Origin: Bacteroidota bacterium
Lineage (GTDB): Bacteria > Bacteroidota > Rhodothermia > Rhodothermales > UBA10348
NCBI GenBank assembly: GCA_022571135.1
Contig: JACZYK010000079.1
Location: forward strand, 1-9,616
Reading direction: 5' to 3'
Length of the DNA stretch: 9,616 nt
The position numbers and the translations under genes were made by a program. The notes below the pieces were generated by a model. The model searched no databases. It worked only from the letters and a program-made list of their open reading frames with translations, and was not told where the DNA came from. Shown piece after piece: positions 1-7,168 of this stretch (within the stretch, counting starts at the first letter, position 1; the number at the start of each line of letters is the position of its first letter).

Positions 1-2
1 CG

Positions 3-101
3 GGTAAGCATGGGCAGGACCGAATCCATGCCGGCATTCGCGACGGCCCTACGCGCGATATTCGCCTGATCGACGCGGAGGACGTTCTGGAAGAGATGTA
101 G
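3..101 (+). CDS. possible 3' end of an upstream gene (partial)
   Basis: An open frame enters from the left edge and ends at TAG 99-101, giving 32 visible residues that finish in DAEDVLEEM. Its third codon positions are mostly G or C, like the genes downstream. I recognise no family from this fragment. A competing frame (1-69, ending ALRAIFA and TGA) is also GC3-rich and could be the true gene end instead. Only sequence to the left of the window can decide. If either is real, an upstream gene on the same strand ends roughly 80-115 bases before the DUF885 gene. Confidence 0.35.
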   Translation, partial: GKHGQDRIHAGIRDGPTRDIRLIDAEDVLEEM

Positions 102-127
102 AGGCTGTTTGACAACCAGCGCTCCCG

Positions 128-156
128 TGCCCAAGTTTAGGCTGAACAATTAAAAT
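128..156 (+). promoter_or_regulatory. weak candidate sigma70-like promoter for the DUF885-ADH-CocE run
   Basis: TAAAAT at 151-156 matches the -10 consensus at 5 of 6 positions. The hexamer TGCCCA at 128-133, 17 bases upstream, matches the -35 at only 3 of 6. Transcription would begin near 163, just ahead of the ribosome binding site (GGAGG 171-175). It lies in an AT-rich patch before the first gene of the run, which is the expected place. The poor -35 keeps confidence low. Confidence 0.3.
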
Positions 157-183
157 TGACAGAGACTTCAGGAGGTTTCGACG

Positions 184-1845
184 ATGTCACGCCCGTTCGC
201 CATGCGCCTTTCGATCCTTTTCATAATTGCGCTCATCGTCGTCGCGGGATGCGGACCGACGAGCGCTCCCGAATCCCGGTTTCAATACTCGAGCTACGAC
301 GACCTGGTCGTCTTCTTTGATGAGTGGAGAGAGTTTCAGAAGCCGGTTCTCGTCGACGGCTTACCCGACTATTCTCCGGAGGCCATGGGAGTCCAGTACC
401 GGGAACTCCTGGCCTATCAGTCGAGGCTGCAGGGATTCGACATCGGCGACTGGCCGGTCTCCGAAAAGATCGACTATCATCTGGTTCGTGCCGAAATGAA
501 CGGTCTCGCCTTCGATCACCGCGTGCTGAAGCCGTGGGCAAACAACCCCGCCTTTTATGTCATGATGTTCCTATCACAGAGCGACGTACCGGCCCACGAA
601 GGCCCGGTCGTCGCCGGCTGGATCGACGTCTGGACGTACGATTATCCGCTTTCGGACGTCGATGCCTCCGAACTGGCGAGGCGAATCAGAACTGTCTCCG
701 GGGTGCTTGAGCAGGCGCGGGACAATCTCGTGGGGAATCAAAGGGACCTCTGGCTGAGAGGGATCGAGAACATGCGCGGACAGAGTGCAAGCCTGAACGT
801 GTTTGCCGGCAGAGTCGAAGGGACGAGCGCCGAACTCTCTGCCGCTATCGAGGAAGCCGTGACTGCGACCGACGAGTTCGCGGCCTGGTTGGTGAGCGAA
901 GCCCCTTCCAAATCAGGTTCGTCTGGAGTCGGCGTCGAAAACTACAATTGGTATCTCAAGAACGTACACCTGGTACCCTATACGTGGGAAGAGGAGGTGA
1001 CGATGATGCACCGCGAACTAGCCAGGGCGCATGCATCGCTGAAACTCGAAGAGCACAGAAATCGAAATCTTCCGCCGCTTAACTCGATTGCGAGTGCGGA
1101 AGAATATGACCGCCGCCTCAACGCCGCCGTAGACGAGTTCATGGCGTTTCTCGAAGAGGAAGAAATCATGACCACGGCCGAGTACATGGAGCCGGCCCAA
1201 CGTGCCAAGATCGGACGATTCAGCGAGTCGGAGGGGCAACGATCGTTCTTCTCGGAGGTGAACTACCACAATGAACTCGTCATGAGGACGCATAATTACC
1301 ACTGGATCGAACTGGCGAGGATCGCCAACGAACCCCACTCGAGCCCGATGAGGAGAAAGGCGCTCCTCTATAACATTTTCGACGGCCGCGCCGAGGGTCT
1401 CGCGACCGGAATGGAAGAGATGATGATGCACGCCGGGCTCCTGGACGACCATCCGCAGGCGCGGGAGCTGATCTGGATTCTTCTCGCCCAACGCGCCGCC
1501 CGTGCACTGGGCAGCCTCTACATGCACAGCAACGATTTCACCATGGATGAGGCGGTGCAGTTCGCCTCCAAGTGGACGCCGAGGGGATGGCTTCAGGCCG
1601 ACGGTGGACTCGTGTGGTTCGAGCAGCACCTGTATTTGCAGCAACCCTATTACGGATCGAGTTACGTAACGGGCAAGATCGAGCTGGAGCGTCTGATGGC
1701 CGAGCGCGCCCGGCAGCAGGGTGACGACTTCACGCTCAAGGGCTTCATGGATGATCTGAACGCTGTGGGGGTGATTCCGGTGTCTATGATTCGTTGGGAG
1801 ATGACCGGCTTGGACGACGATCTGAAAAAGTTGTTGGAAGATTAG
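184..1845 (+). CDS. DUF885-family lipoprotein with degenerate metallopeptidase motif
   Basis: This is a 553-residue exported protein. Residues 8-22 form a short hydrophobic signal ending in the lipobox VAGC, so Cys23 should be lipidated. The next residue is Gly, not Asp, which would favour outer-membrane sorting in a diderm. The C-terminal half resembles DUF885 (PF05960), a family related to metallo-carboxypeptidases. It shows the EGLATGMEE segment (E404, equivalent to the family's EGWALYAE) followed by the family's AQRAARALGSLYMH and FTMDEAV segments. The usual HExxPGH zinc motif is missing: the matching stretch reads THNYHWIEL (H370, N371, H373), so the catalytic Glu is replaced by Asn. Peptidase activity is therefore doubtful; it may be a pseudoenzyme or a diverged subfamily. 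The start is set by GGAGG at 171-175, 8 bases before the ATG. The alcohol dehydrogenase gene follows after 25 bases, so co-transcription is likely. Confidence 0.8.
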   Translation: MSRPFAMRLSILFIIALIVVAGCGPTSAPESRFQYSSYDDLVVFFDEWREFQKPVLVDGLPDYSPEAMGVQYRELLAYQSRLQGFDIGDWPVSEKIDYHLVRAEMNGLAFDHRVLKPWANNPAFYVMMFLSQSDVPAHEGPVVAGWIDVWTYDYPLSDVDASELARRIRTVSGVLEQARDNLVGNQRDLWLRGIENMRGQSASLNVFAGRVEGTSAELSAAIEEAVTATDEFAAWLVSEAPSKSGSSGVGVENYNWYLKNVHLVPYTWEEEVTMMHRELARAHASLKLEEHRNRNLPPLNSIASAEEYDRRLNAAVDEFMAFLEEEEIMTTAEYMEPAQRAKIGRFSESEGQRSFFSEVNYHNELVMRTHNYHWIELARIANEPHSSPMRRKALLYNIFDGRAEGLATGMEEMMMHAGLLDDHPQARELIWILLAQRAARALGSLYMHSNDFTMDEAVQFASKWTPRGWLQADGGLVWFEQHLYLQQPYYGSSYVTGKIELERLMAERARQQGDDFTLKGFMDDLNAVGVIPVSMIRWEMTGLDDDLKKLLED

Positions 1846-1870
1846 ACCGTTTCCAACGTAGGAGGTTTAA

Positions 1871-2893
1871 ATGAAAGCAATGGTATTGAATGAGATCTGC
1901 GATCTCCGGGAGAATTCATCGCCATTGCAGTTCTCCGAACGTCCCGTTCCAAAACCTGGCCCGGGCGAGATTCTCATCAGGGTATCGGCATGCGGGGTCT
2001 GTCATACAGAGTTGGACGAAATTGAGGGTCGGACGCCCCCGTCCCGCCTGCCTATTATTCTCGGCCATCAGGTGGTTGGCCGTGTTGAAGCGGGCGGCGG
2101 CAGAGCGTTCAGTGAAGGCGACAGGGTCGGTATTGCATGGATTCATTCATCGTGTGGAACGTGCAAATTCTGCCTGGCGGGCAGCGAGAATCTGTGCGCA
2201 GATTTCATGGCGACAGGACGGGACGTCGACGGCGGGTACGCCGAGTACATGTCGGTTCCAGAAACATCGGCGTACGCGATACCTGCCGTTTTTAGCGATT
2301 CGGAGGCGGCGCCGCTGCTCTGCGCGGGGGCGATCGGTTATCGATCGCTGAGACTCACGAACCTTGAGGATGGACAGCGTCTCGGCCTAACGGGATTCGG
2401 CGCTTCAGGGCATCTGGTACTGAAGATGGCGAAGCATCGATTCCCGAATACCGAGGTCTTCGTGTTTGCAAGGAGCGAGAAGGAGAGGGCCTTTGCAAGA
2501 GAACTGGGGGCTGTCTGGGCAGGTGACACTACCGATGCCTCGCCCGAGAAGTTGGACGGCATCATCGACACGACGCCGGTCTGGAAGCCTGTCGTCGAGG
2601 CTCTACAGAATCTTGAGCCGGGCGGACGGCTCGTAATCAATGCCATTCGCAAAGAGGAGGTCGACAAGGATCAACTCCTCCGGCTGAGTTACCCCGTGCA
2701 TCTGTGGATGGAGAAGGAGATCAAAAGCGTGGCGAATATATGTAGGCAGGATGTCAAGGAATTTCTTAAGCTTGCATCCGAAATGGCTATCAAGCCGGCG
2801 GTCCAGGAGTACGGTCTCAAGGATGCCAACCGTGCACTCGTCGAGTTGAAGACGGGAAAAATTAGAGGCGCGAAGGTTTTAATGATCCACTGA
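1871..2893 (+). CDS. zinc-dependent alcohol dehydrogenase (MDR superfamily, CAD2-like)
   Basis: This 340-residue cytoplasmic NAD(P)-dependent oxidoreductase would interconvert alcohols and aldehydes or ketones. The N-terminal GroES-like domain (about 1-150) carries the catalytic zinc site: C44 in CGVCHTEL, H66 in GHQ and C151 in LLCAG. It also has a full structural zinc lobe (C95, C98, C101, C109). The Rossmann domain has G175-F-G-A-S-G180. The segment PLLCAGAIGYRSL and the late segments SVANICRQD and EFLKLASEM match the CAD2/AdhP-like group as I recall it. The usual Glu after the zinc His (GHE) is Gln67 here, which I believe also occurs in this subgroup. Length is normal. AGGAGG at 1860-1865, 5 bases before the ATG, fixes the start. 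It sits between two lipoprotein hydrolase genes and may oxidise an alcohol released by one of them; that link is inference and the substrate is unknown. Confidence 0.88.
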   Translation: MKAMVLNEICDLRENSSPLQFSERPVPKPGPGEILIRVSACGVCHTELDEIEGRTPPSRLPIILGHQVVGRVEAGGGRAFSEGDRVGIAWIHSSCGTCKFCLAGSENLCADFMATGRDVDGGYAEYMSVPETSAYAIPAVFSDSEAAPLLCAGAIGYRSLRLTNLEDGQRLGLTGFGASGHLVLKMAKHRFPNTEVFVFARSEKERAFARELGAVWAGDTTDASPEKLDGIIDTTPVWKPVVEALQNLEPGGRLVINAIRKEEVDKDQLLRLSYPVHLWMEKEIKSVANICRQDVKEFLKLASEMAIKPAVQEYGLKDANRALVELKTGKIRGAKVLMIH

Positions 2894-2920
2894 ATGCAAT
2901 GACTGATGTGAGATATCACC

Positions 2921-4855
2921 ATGAAAAACGTCGTTCATCGTCTGATTCTACTGCTCGTCTTGATTGGTACTGTACTCTTCGCGGGCTGTGCCCAGCAGGA
3001 AGAAAGCAGTCAACAGAGGAGGAATCAGGCCGGACAGAACCAGGAGGAGATCATCGCCGGACTCGAAGAAGTAGCCTATATCGAGCAGAAGGTCATGATG
3101 CCGATGCGGGATGGAGTCCGCCTGGCCACGGACATATTTCGTCCCAGGACGGACGAACCGGTTCCCATCATTTTCTCCAGAACCCCTTACAATTTCAATT
3201 CGTGGAGAGACGGGGAATTCAATGGTCGGACTTTCCGGGCTGCGTACAACGCTGTGCAGCGCGGTTATGCCTATGTGGTTCAGAACGAGCGCGGGCGTTT
3301 CTTTTCGGAAGGCGAGTGGGATATCCTCGGACCGCCGAGAACCGACGGCTATGACGCCCTCGAATGGATGTCCAGCCAACCCTGGTCGAATGGGAAGATC
3401 GGAACGCTCGGATGCTCGTCGACGGCCGAGTGGCAGATGGGCGTCGCAGCGCTCGACCATCCGGCGCACGCCGCGCTGGTGCCTCAGGGATTCGGCGCGG
3501 GAATTGGCCGCATCGGCAACTGGTATGAGCAGGGCAACTGGTATCGCGGAGGCGCCGAACAGATGCTTTTCTTCGCCTGGCTCTATGGCGTTCAGAACAA
3601 GCAGCGTCCGGTATTTCCCGAGGACATGTCGCGCGAAGACCTGATCCGCGTATCCAGGTACTTCGATCTGGCCCCGGAGATGCCGCGGGTGGATTGGTCG
3701 CAAGGTCTGAGGCATCTGCCGCTGGTCGACATCATGAAAAATGTCCAGGGCCCCAAAGGGATTTACGAGGACATGATCAAGAGGGAACCCAACGATCCGG
3801 CCTGGTACGAGGGTGGTCTTTACCACGACGACATGCCGTTCGGCGTGCCGAGCATGTGGTTCATGTCCTGGTACGACGTATCAATAGGGCCAAACCTGGC
3901 GCTTTTCAACCATGTGAGGAATAACGCTGAGGATCCTGAGGTGGCCAACAATCAGTTCGCCGTGATTGCACCGACCACACACTGCGGGTACACGCGCGCA
4001 ACGGAGGAGACGATTGTTGGGGAACGCAATGTGGGAGACGCCCGACTTGACTATGATGCACTCGTCTACGGCTGGTTCGATTACTGGCTCAAGGGCGAAG
4101 ACAATGGAATTCTGGAATCAACTCCCAGAGTCCAGTATTACACCATGGGTTCGAATGAGTGGAATACGGCTGAAGAGTGGCCTCCGGAGAATGCAGAAAT
4201 GGTCACTTACTATCTGAATTCGGGTGGAAACGCCAACAGTCGAAACGGTGACGGAATCCTGACAACAAGTGCTTCGGGCCCCGAGGATCATCCTGATTCC
4301 TTCACCTACGATCCGATGGACCCCGTACCGTCCTACGGTGGCAATGTCTGCTGTACCGGCAATGCTATCCGCCCAGGTTCATTCGACCAGCAGGAGATGG
4401 AGCTTCGTCGCGATATCCTGGTTTACACGACCGAACCGCTGGTCGAAGGCGTCGAAATGAGCGGTACGATCGAAATCACACTGTACGTGTCGTCCGACGT
4501 GAAAGACACCGATTTCACGGTGAAGTTGATCGATGTTTATCCGGACGGAAGAGCGTACAATCTGGACGAGACCATCCAACGCGCACGCTACCGCGAGGGC
4601 TACGAGAGCCAGGTATTCATGCAAGAGGGTGTGGTCTACAAACTCGAGGTCAGCCCGATGTCCACGAGCAACTATTTCGAGATGGGGCACAGCATTCGGA
4701 TTGAGGTCACCAGCAGCAATTTTCCGCGATTCACGCGCAACATGAACACGGGAGGAAACAACTGGGACGAGACCGAGGGCGTCGTGGCCCACAACTCCAT
4801 TCACCATTCGGAGGCTTATCCCTCACACATCCGATTCCCGTTCGTAAGACGCTAA
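2921..4855 (+). CDS. CocE/NonD-family alpha/beta-hydrolase lipoprotein (X-Pro dipeptidyl-peptidase S15-like)
   Basis: This 644-residue exported hydrolase should cleave an ester or amide bond, as cocaine esterase, glutaryl-7-ACA acylase and X-Pro dipeptidyl-peptidases do. Residues 8-22 are a hydrophobic signal ending in lipobox FAGC, giving lipidated Cys23 and then a Gln/Glu-rich linker. The hydrolase domain opens with MPMRDGVRLATDIFRP, typical of CocE. A plausible triad is S166 in GCSST, D319 in SWYD and H354 in TTHCG, in the order and spacing expected for the family. The nucleophile elbow departs from GxSxG, having Thr where the last Gly would be. The C-terminal third (about 425-644) fits the jelly-roll domain PF08530 and ends FPFVRR. 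No clear ribosome binding site precedes the ATG, unlike the two genes upstream, so translation may depend partly on coupling. It begins 27 bases after the dehydrogenase gene and appears to be the last gene of its run. Confidence 0.87.
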   Translation: MKNVVHRLILLLVLIGTVLFAGCAQQEESSQQRRNQAGQNQEEIIAGLEEVAYIEQKVMMPMRDGVRLATDIFRPRTDEPVPIIFSRTPYNFNSWRDGEFNGRTFRAAYNAVQRGYAYVVQNERGRFFSEGEWDILGPPRTDGYDALEWMSSQPWSNGKIGTLGCSSTAEWQMGVAALDHPAHAALVPQGFGAGIGRIGNWYEQGNWYRGGAEQMLFFAWLYGVQNKQRPVFPEDMSREDLIRVSRYFDLAPEMPRVDWSQGLRHLPLVDIMKNVQGPKGIYEDMIKREPNDPAWYEGGLYHDDMPFGVPSMWFMSWYDVSIGPNLALFNHVRNNAEDPEVANNQFAVIAPTTHCGYTRATEETIVGERNVGDARLDYDALVYGWFDYWLKGEDNGILESTPRVQYYTMGSNEWNTAEEWPPENAEMVTYYLNSGGNANSRNGDGILTTSASGPEDHPDSFTYDPMDPVPSYGGNVCCTGNAIRPGSFDQQEMELRRDILVYTTEPLVEGVEMSGTIEITLYVSSDVKDTDFTVKLIDVYPDGRAYNLDETIQRARYREGYESQVFMQEGVVYKLEVSPMSTSNYFEMGHSIRIEVTSSNFPRFTRNMNTGGNNWDETEGVVAHNSIHHSEAYPSHIRFPFVRR

Positions 4856-4871
4856 CGCCTGTTCTCTACGA

Positions 4872-4888
4872 CGCCTTCCATTCAGGCG
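4872..4888 (+). terminator. weak hairpin downstream of the hydrolase gene
   Basis: CGCCT (4872-4876) can pair with AGGCG (4884-4888) across a 7-base loop. An alternative 6-bp pairing uses CGCCTG (4856-4861), directly after the stop codon, with CAGGCG (4883-4888). The two would be mutually exclusive. The position at the end of the first gene run suits a terminator, but no T run follows, so it does not qualify as a standard intrinsic terminator. Confidence 0.2.
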
Positions 4889-4939
4889 AGCAGTGACTTC
4901 GCTCTGTGAATTACGCGTGTACGGGCGGGGCGAATCGAC

Positions 4940-4956
4940 GTTTAGACGATCTAAAC
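4940..4956. promoter_or_regulatory. 17-base palindrome, candidate operator
   Basis: GTTTAGA (4940-4946) and TCTAAAC (4950-4956) are perfect inverted repeats around a 3-base centre, CGA. The element lies in non-coding DNA between the two gene runs, about 50 bases upstream of a good -35 hexamer (5008-5013). That placing suits a dimeric helix-turn-helix regulator. I do not recognise the motif as belonging to a named regulator and no regulator gene is in the window. Confidence 0.4.
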
Positions 4957-5007
4957 ACGTACCTGCGGAGGCCACCAAAAAAGCCTAATGTAGTCGGAAA
5001 TCCCCTG

Positions 5008-5036
5008 TTGACAAGCATATCGGAGCGGCGTAATCT
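5008..5036 (+). promoter_or_regulatory. candidate sigma70-type promoter for the HD-PrpD-homoaconitase run
   Basis: TTGACA at 5008-5013 is a perfect -35 hexamer. After an ideal 17-base spacer comes TAATCT at 5031-5036, which matches the -10 consensus at 3 of 6 positions. Transcription would start near 5043, leaving a leader of about 86 bases before the HD-protein start at 5129. It is the best promoter candidate in the window and sits in the only long intergenic gap. Confidence 0.5.
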
Positions 5037-5057
5037 TGACGGCCAAACCCGGGGTCT

Positions 5058-5078
5058 GCAACATCGATATCGAGTTGC
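5058..5078 (+). other. hairpin in the predicted leader
   Basis: GCAAC (5058-5062) pairs with GTTGC (5074-5078). Inside it TCG (5064-5066) pairs with CGA (5071-5073) around an ATAT loop, with A5063 bulged. This makes an 8-bp stem about 15 bases after the predicted transcription start. The core TCGATATCGA (5064-5073) is also a perfect 10-bp DNA palindrome, so it could act as a protein binding site instead. A 7-base direct repeat TTGCCCA follows at 5075-5081 and 5090-5096. Confidence 0.35.
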
Positions 5079-5108
5079 CCAGGCTTCGTTTGCCCACGAT
5101 TTTTCTCA

Positions 5109-5120
5109 TTTTTTTTTAGG
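5109..5120 (+). promoter_or_regulatory. T9 run adjoining the ribosome binding site of the HD gene
   Basis: Nine consecutive T residues (5109-5117) are followed directly by AGGA (5118-5121 region), which lies about 8 bases before the ATG at 5129 and is the likely Shine-Dalgarno. The T run extends a T-rich stretch beginning at 5100. Homopolymers of this length can vary by slippage and a U-rich leader can affect translation; neither effect is shown here. Confidence 0.4.
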
Positions 5121-5128
5121 ACAGGCCG

Positions 5129-5671
5129 ATGCGTGAAGCAGTCGAACGGCTGTGGCCGGAGCTCCAGTGGATCGAGGACGACGACCTGCGCGAGAGCACG
5201 ACGCAGACCTGGATCAAGGCGCTCGAGAGAAGCCCGCTCGACGCTGACGACCTCAATCATATTCCGTTCACGCTTCTGATACCCGATTGTCCGGCGACGT
5301 TTATGGAGCACAAGCGCTGTGTCGTTCACATCGCCCGGAAATCTGCGGAGGTGATGCAGGAGTTCCTTGGTCGCGGCCTTTCGATCGATTTAGACACGGT
5401 CGTCGCCGGAGCGATTCTGGCCGACGTCGGTAAACCTCTCGAGTATGAGATCGTCGATGGAAAGCCGCAGCAGAGCGCCAGAGGGAAGGCGCTTCGCCAC
5501 CCGTTCACCGGCGTTGCGATTGCGATCGAGAGCGGTGTGCCGGATGCGGTGTGTCACATCATCGCAGCACATGCGGCCGAGGGTGACCTCGTAAAAAGGA
5601 GCACGGAGGCTACTATTGTTCACCATGCCGATTTCATGAGTTACGTGCCGTTCAAGAATCTGGCCGGGTAA
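5129..5671 (+). CDS. small HD-domain protein with altered HD motif
   Basis: This is a 180-residue soluble protein with no signal peptide or membrane segment. It has the layout of an HD metal-dependent phosphohydrolase: a likely first His at H67 (VVHIARKSAEVM), the HD-motif helix at about 92-106 (AGAILADVGKPLEYE), H124 in LRHPFTG, H148 in IIAAHAAEGD, and a last Asp at D168 in VHHADF. The signature His-Asp reads Ala98-Asp99, so one metal-binding His is absent while the rest of the scaffold is kept. It may bind a single metal, have changed chemistry, or act as a regulatory or binding protein. The start is supported by AGGA about 8 bases upstream. It leads a run with a PrpD-type dehydratase and a homoaconitase-like gene, with 66 bases to the next ORF, so a role linked to that pathway is likely. 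The substrate is unknown. Confidence 0.75.
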   Translation: MREAVERLWPELQWIEDDDLRESTTQTWIKALERSPLDADDLNHIPFTLLIPDCPATFMEHKRCVVHIARKSAEVMQEFLGRGLSIDLDTVVAGAILADVGKPLEYEIVDGKPQQSARGKALRHPFTGVAIAIESGVPDAVCHIIAAHAAEGDLVKRSTEATIVHHADFMSYVPFKNLAG

Positions 5672-5737
5672 GCTCATCGATGGCCGCCCGCTCGCCAGGG
5701 ACACTTTCCCGGACCTTAATATCCGAGTACCAAAAGA

Positions 5738-7117
5738 ATGTCTGATACCATCACGGCGACCATGGCCCGCTGGGCCGCGACCCTGAAATTCGAAGATCTC
5801 GGCGCGGGCGCAATCCGAGAAGCCAGGCGCTATCTGCTCGATTCATTCGGCTGTGCGCTCGGGGGATACCGGCAGGAGGACGTCCATATCGCGCTGAAGG
5901 TGCTGAAGGAGATCCGGGGATCCGGCCCGGCGACGATCATCGGCACCGGAGAGAGGGCCGATGTCGTCACGGCTGCGCTCGCCAATGCGCTGATGATCCG
6001 GGTGATGGACTACAATGATATCTACTGGCAACAGGACCCCTCGCATCCGTCCGATATTATTCCGGCTGCCATGGCGGTCGGAGAACGCGCGGGACTGGGC
6101 GGAAAGGAGCTGATCACCGGAATCGTTCTCGGTCACGAGTTCGAGATGCGCCTGTGTGAGGCGGCGATTCCAGGTATTCGTGAGCGCGGATGGCACCATG
6201 CCACACTGACTGCTTTTGTTTCTCCCATCGTAGCCGGCCACGCAATGGGGCTGTCTTGGGAGCAGATTCAGCATGCGATAGGTATTTCCGCGTCCCGTCA
6301 TGCGACCTTCGGCGCCGTGACGGCGGGCAAACTGACCATGATGAAGAACACGGTCGATCCCATGGCGACGCAGAGCGGCGTCCTGGCCGCTCTTCTGGCG
6401 GAAGAGGGCTACACGGGTCCGGAGCACGTGATTGACGGGAAGGAAGGAATGGTCCATTGCTACGGGCCCGAGTGGGATCTGGATATCCTTGTCGATGGTC
6501 TGGGCGAATCGTGGAGGATCGAGCGATGCGGAATGAAGGCTTATCCGGCCGAAGCGCTGACACATACGTCCATCTCGGCGGTTATCGACCTTGTCACGGA
6601 GCACGATCTCCATCCCGAGCAGGTCGAGGAAGTACACATCCGCTCGACGGCCCGGTCAGCCGACATTCTCGCCGATCCCTCCAAGTACGATCCGCGCTCG
6701 AAAGAGAGCGCAGATCACAGCCTGCCTTACGTCGTCGCCGCGGCGTTGGTGGATCGGCAGGTTACACCGGCTCAGTTCGAACAATCGCGCATCATGAGCG
6801 ACGATATCCGTTCGCAGTTCAGTAAAATTGTGGTCGTTGCCGACGAAGAGATCGAAAAAGTATTTCCCGTGCTCCAGCGCGTGATCGTGAAGATCACGAC
6901 CTACGACGGTCGCGAGTTCACCAAACAGCTTGATTATCCGAAGGGAGATCCGAGGAATCCACTCACGGACGCTGAAATCGAGGAAAAATTCGACGCTTTG
7001 GCATCACCTGTCATGTCTGAGGTTGCGCGCTCGCGTCTCAAGGAAGCCGTGTGGGGACTGGAAAACGCGGCATCGATTTCGCAGCTGATGGCGATGTGCA
7101 AGGCAGACATCGGATAG
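5738..7117 (+). CDS. MmgE/PrpD-family dehydratase (2-methylcitrate dehydratase-like)
   Basis: This is a 459-residue cytoplasmic protein of typical family length. MmgE/PrpD proteins dehydrate 2-methylcitrate or citrate, or decarboxylate cis-aconitate, without an iron-sulfur cluster. The all-alpha N-terminal domain (about 10-250) has the family's DYND (91-94) and HPSD (103-106) and the stretch around MKNTVDPMATQSGV followed by LLAEEGYTGP. The C-terminal domain begins near K267 in GMKAYPAE, with H276 in THTS, and contains the usual DHSLPYVVAAALVD segment. ATG 5738 is the first start after an in-frame stop at 5717 and fits the family N-terminus. No clear ribosome binding site is visible. Family members differ in substrate, so PrpD function should not be assumed. 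The neighbouring homoaconitase-like gene suggests a homocitrate-type substrate: dehydration here, then hydration by the neighbour. Confidence 0.9.
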   Translation: MSDTITATMARWAATLKFEDLGAGAIREARRYLLDSFGCALGGYRQEDVHIALKVLKEIRGSGPATIIGTGERADVVTAALANALMIRVMDYNDIYWQQDPSHPSDIIPAAMAVGERAGLGGKELITGIVLGHEFEMRLCEAAIPGIRERGWHHATLTAFVSPIVAGHAMGLSWEQIQHAIGISASRHATFGAVTAGKLTMMKNTVDPMATQSGVLAALLAEEGYTGPEHVIDGKEGMVHCYGPEWDLDILVDGLGESWRIERCGMKAYPAEALTHTSISAVIDLVTEHDLHPEQVEEVHIRSTARSADILADPSKYDPRSKESADHSLPYVVAAALVDRQVTPAQFEQSRIMSDDIRSQFSKIVVVADEEIEKVFPVLQRVIVKITTYDGREFTKQLDYPKGDPRNPLTDAEIEEKFDALASPVMSEVARSRLKEAVWGLENAASISQLMAMCKADIG

Positions 7118-7155
7118 GCTGGAGAATTTTTCTAGACCGCTGACAATTTACAGGA

Positions 7156-7162
7156 AAGGAGG
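7156..7162 (+). promoter_or_regulatory. strong ribosome binding site that places the homoaconitase start at ATC 7169
   Basis: AAGGAGG at 7156-7162 is a near-perfect Shine-Dalgarno. The ATC codon at 7169 is 6 bases downstream, an ideal distance. The first in-frame ATG (7208) is 45 bases away and has no Shine-Dalgarno of its own. This site is the main evidence for the non-standard start. Confidence 0.75.
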
Positions 7163-7168
7163 GACGTT

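Noticed and set aside
109..161. Two perfect TTGACA hexamers (109-114 and 156-161) upstream of the DUF885 gene
   Set aside because: Neither has an acceptable -10 hexamer at 16-18 bases. The second would put its -10 over the start codon.
2948..3826. Long antisense open frame (292 codons) opposite the CocE-like gene
   Set aside because: It lies wholly within a well-supported + strand gene, shows no recognisable domain, and is the kind of shadow frame expected in GC-rich coding DNA.
4906..5136. Short + strand ORF in the gap between the gene runs
   Set aside because: It starts at GTG without a ribosome binding site, spans the palindrome, promoter and hairpin, and overlaps the HD gene start. No family resemblance was seen.
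5680..5745. Tiny ORF between the HD and PrpD genes (22 codons to TGA) overlapping the PrpD start
   Set aside because: It has no convincing ribosome binding site and no features, so a leader peptide cannot be supported.
5843..6637. Long antisense open frame (264 codons) opposite the PrpD-like gene
   Set aside because: It is fully inside a gene with clear MmgE/PrpD motifs, and its protein is low in recognisable features.
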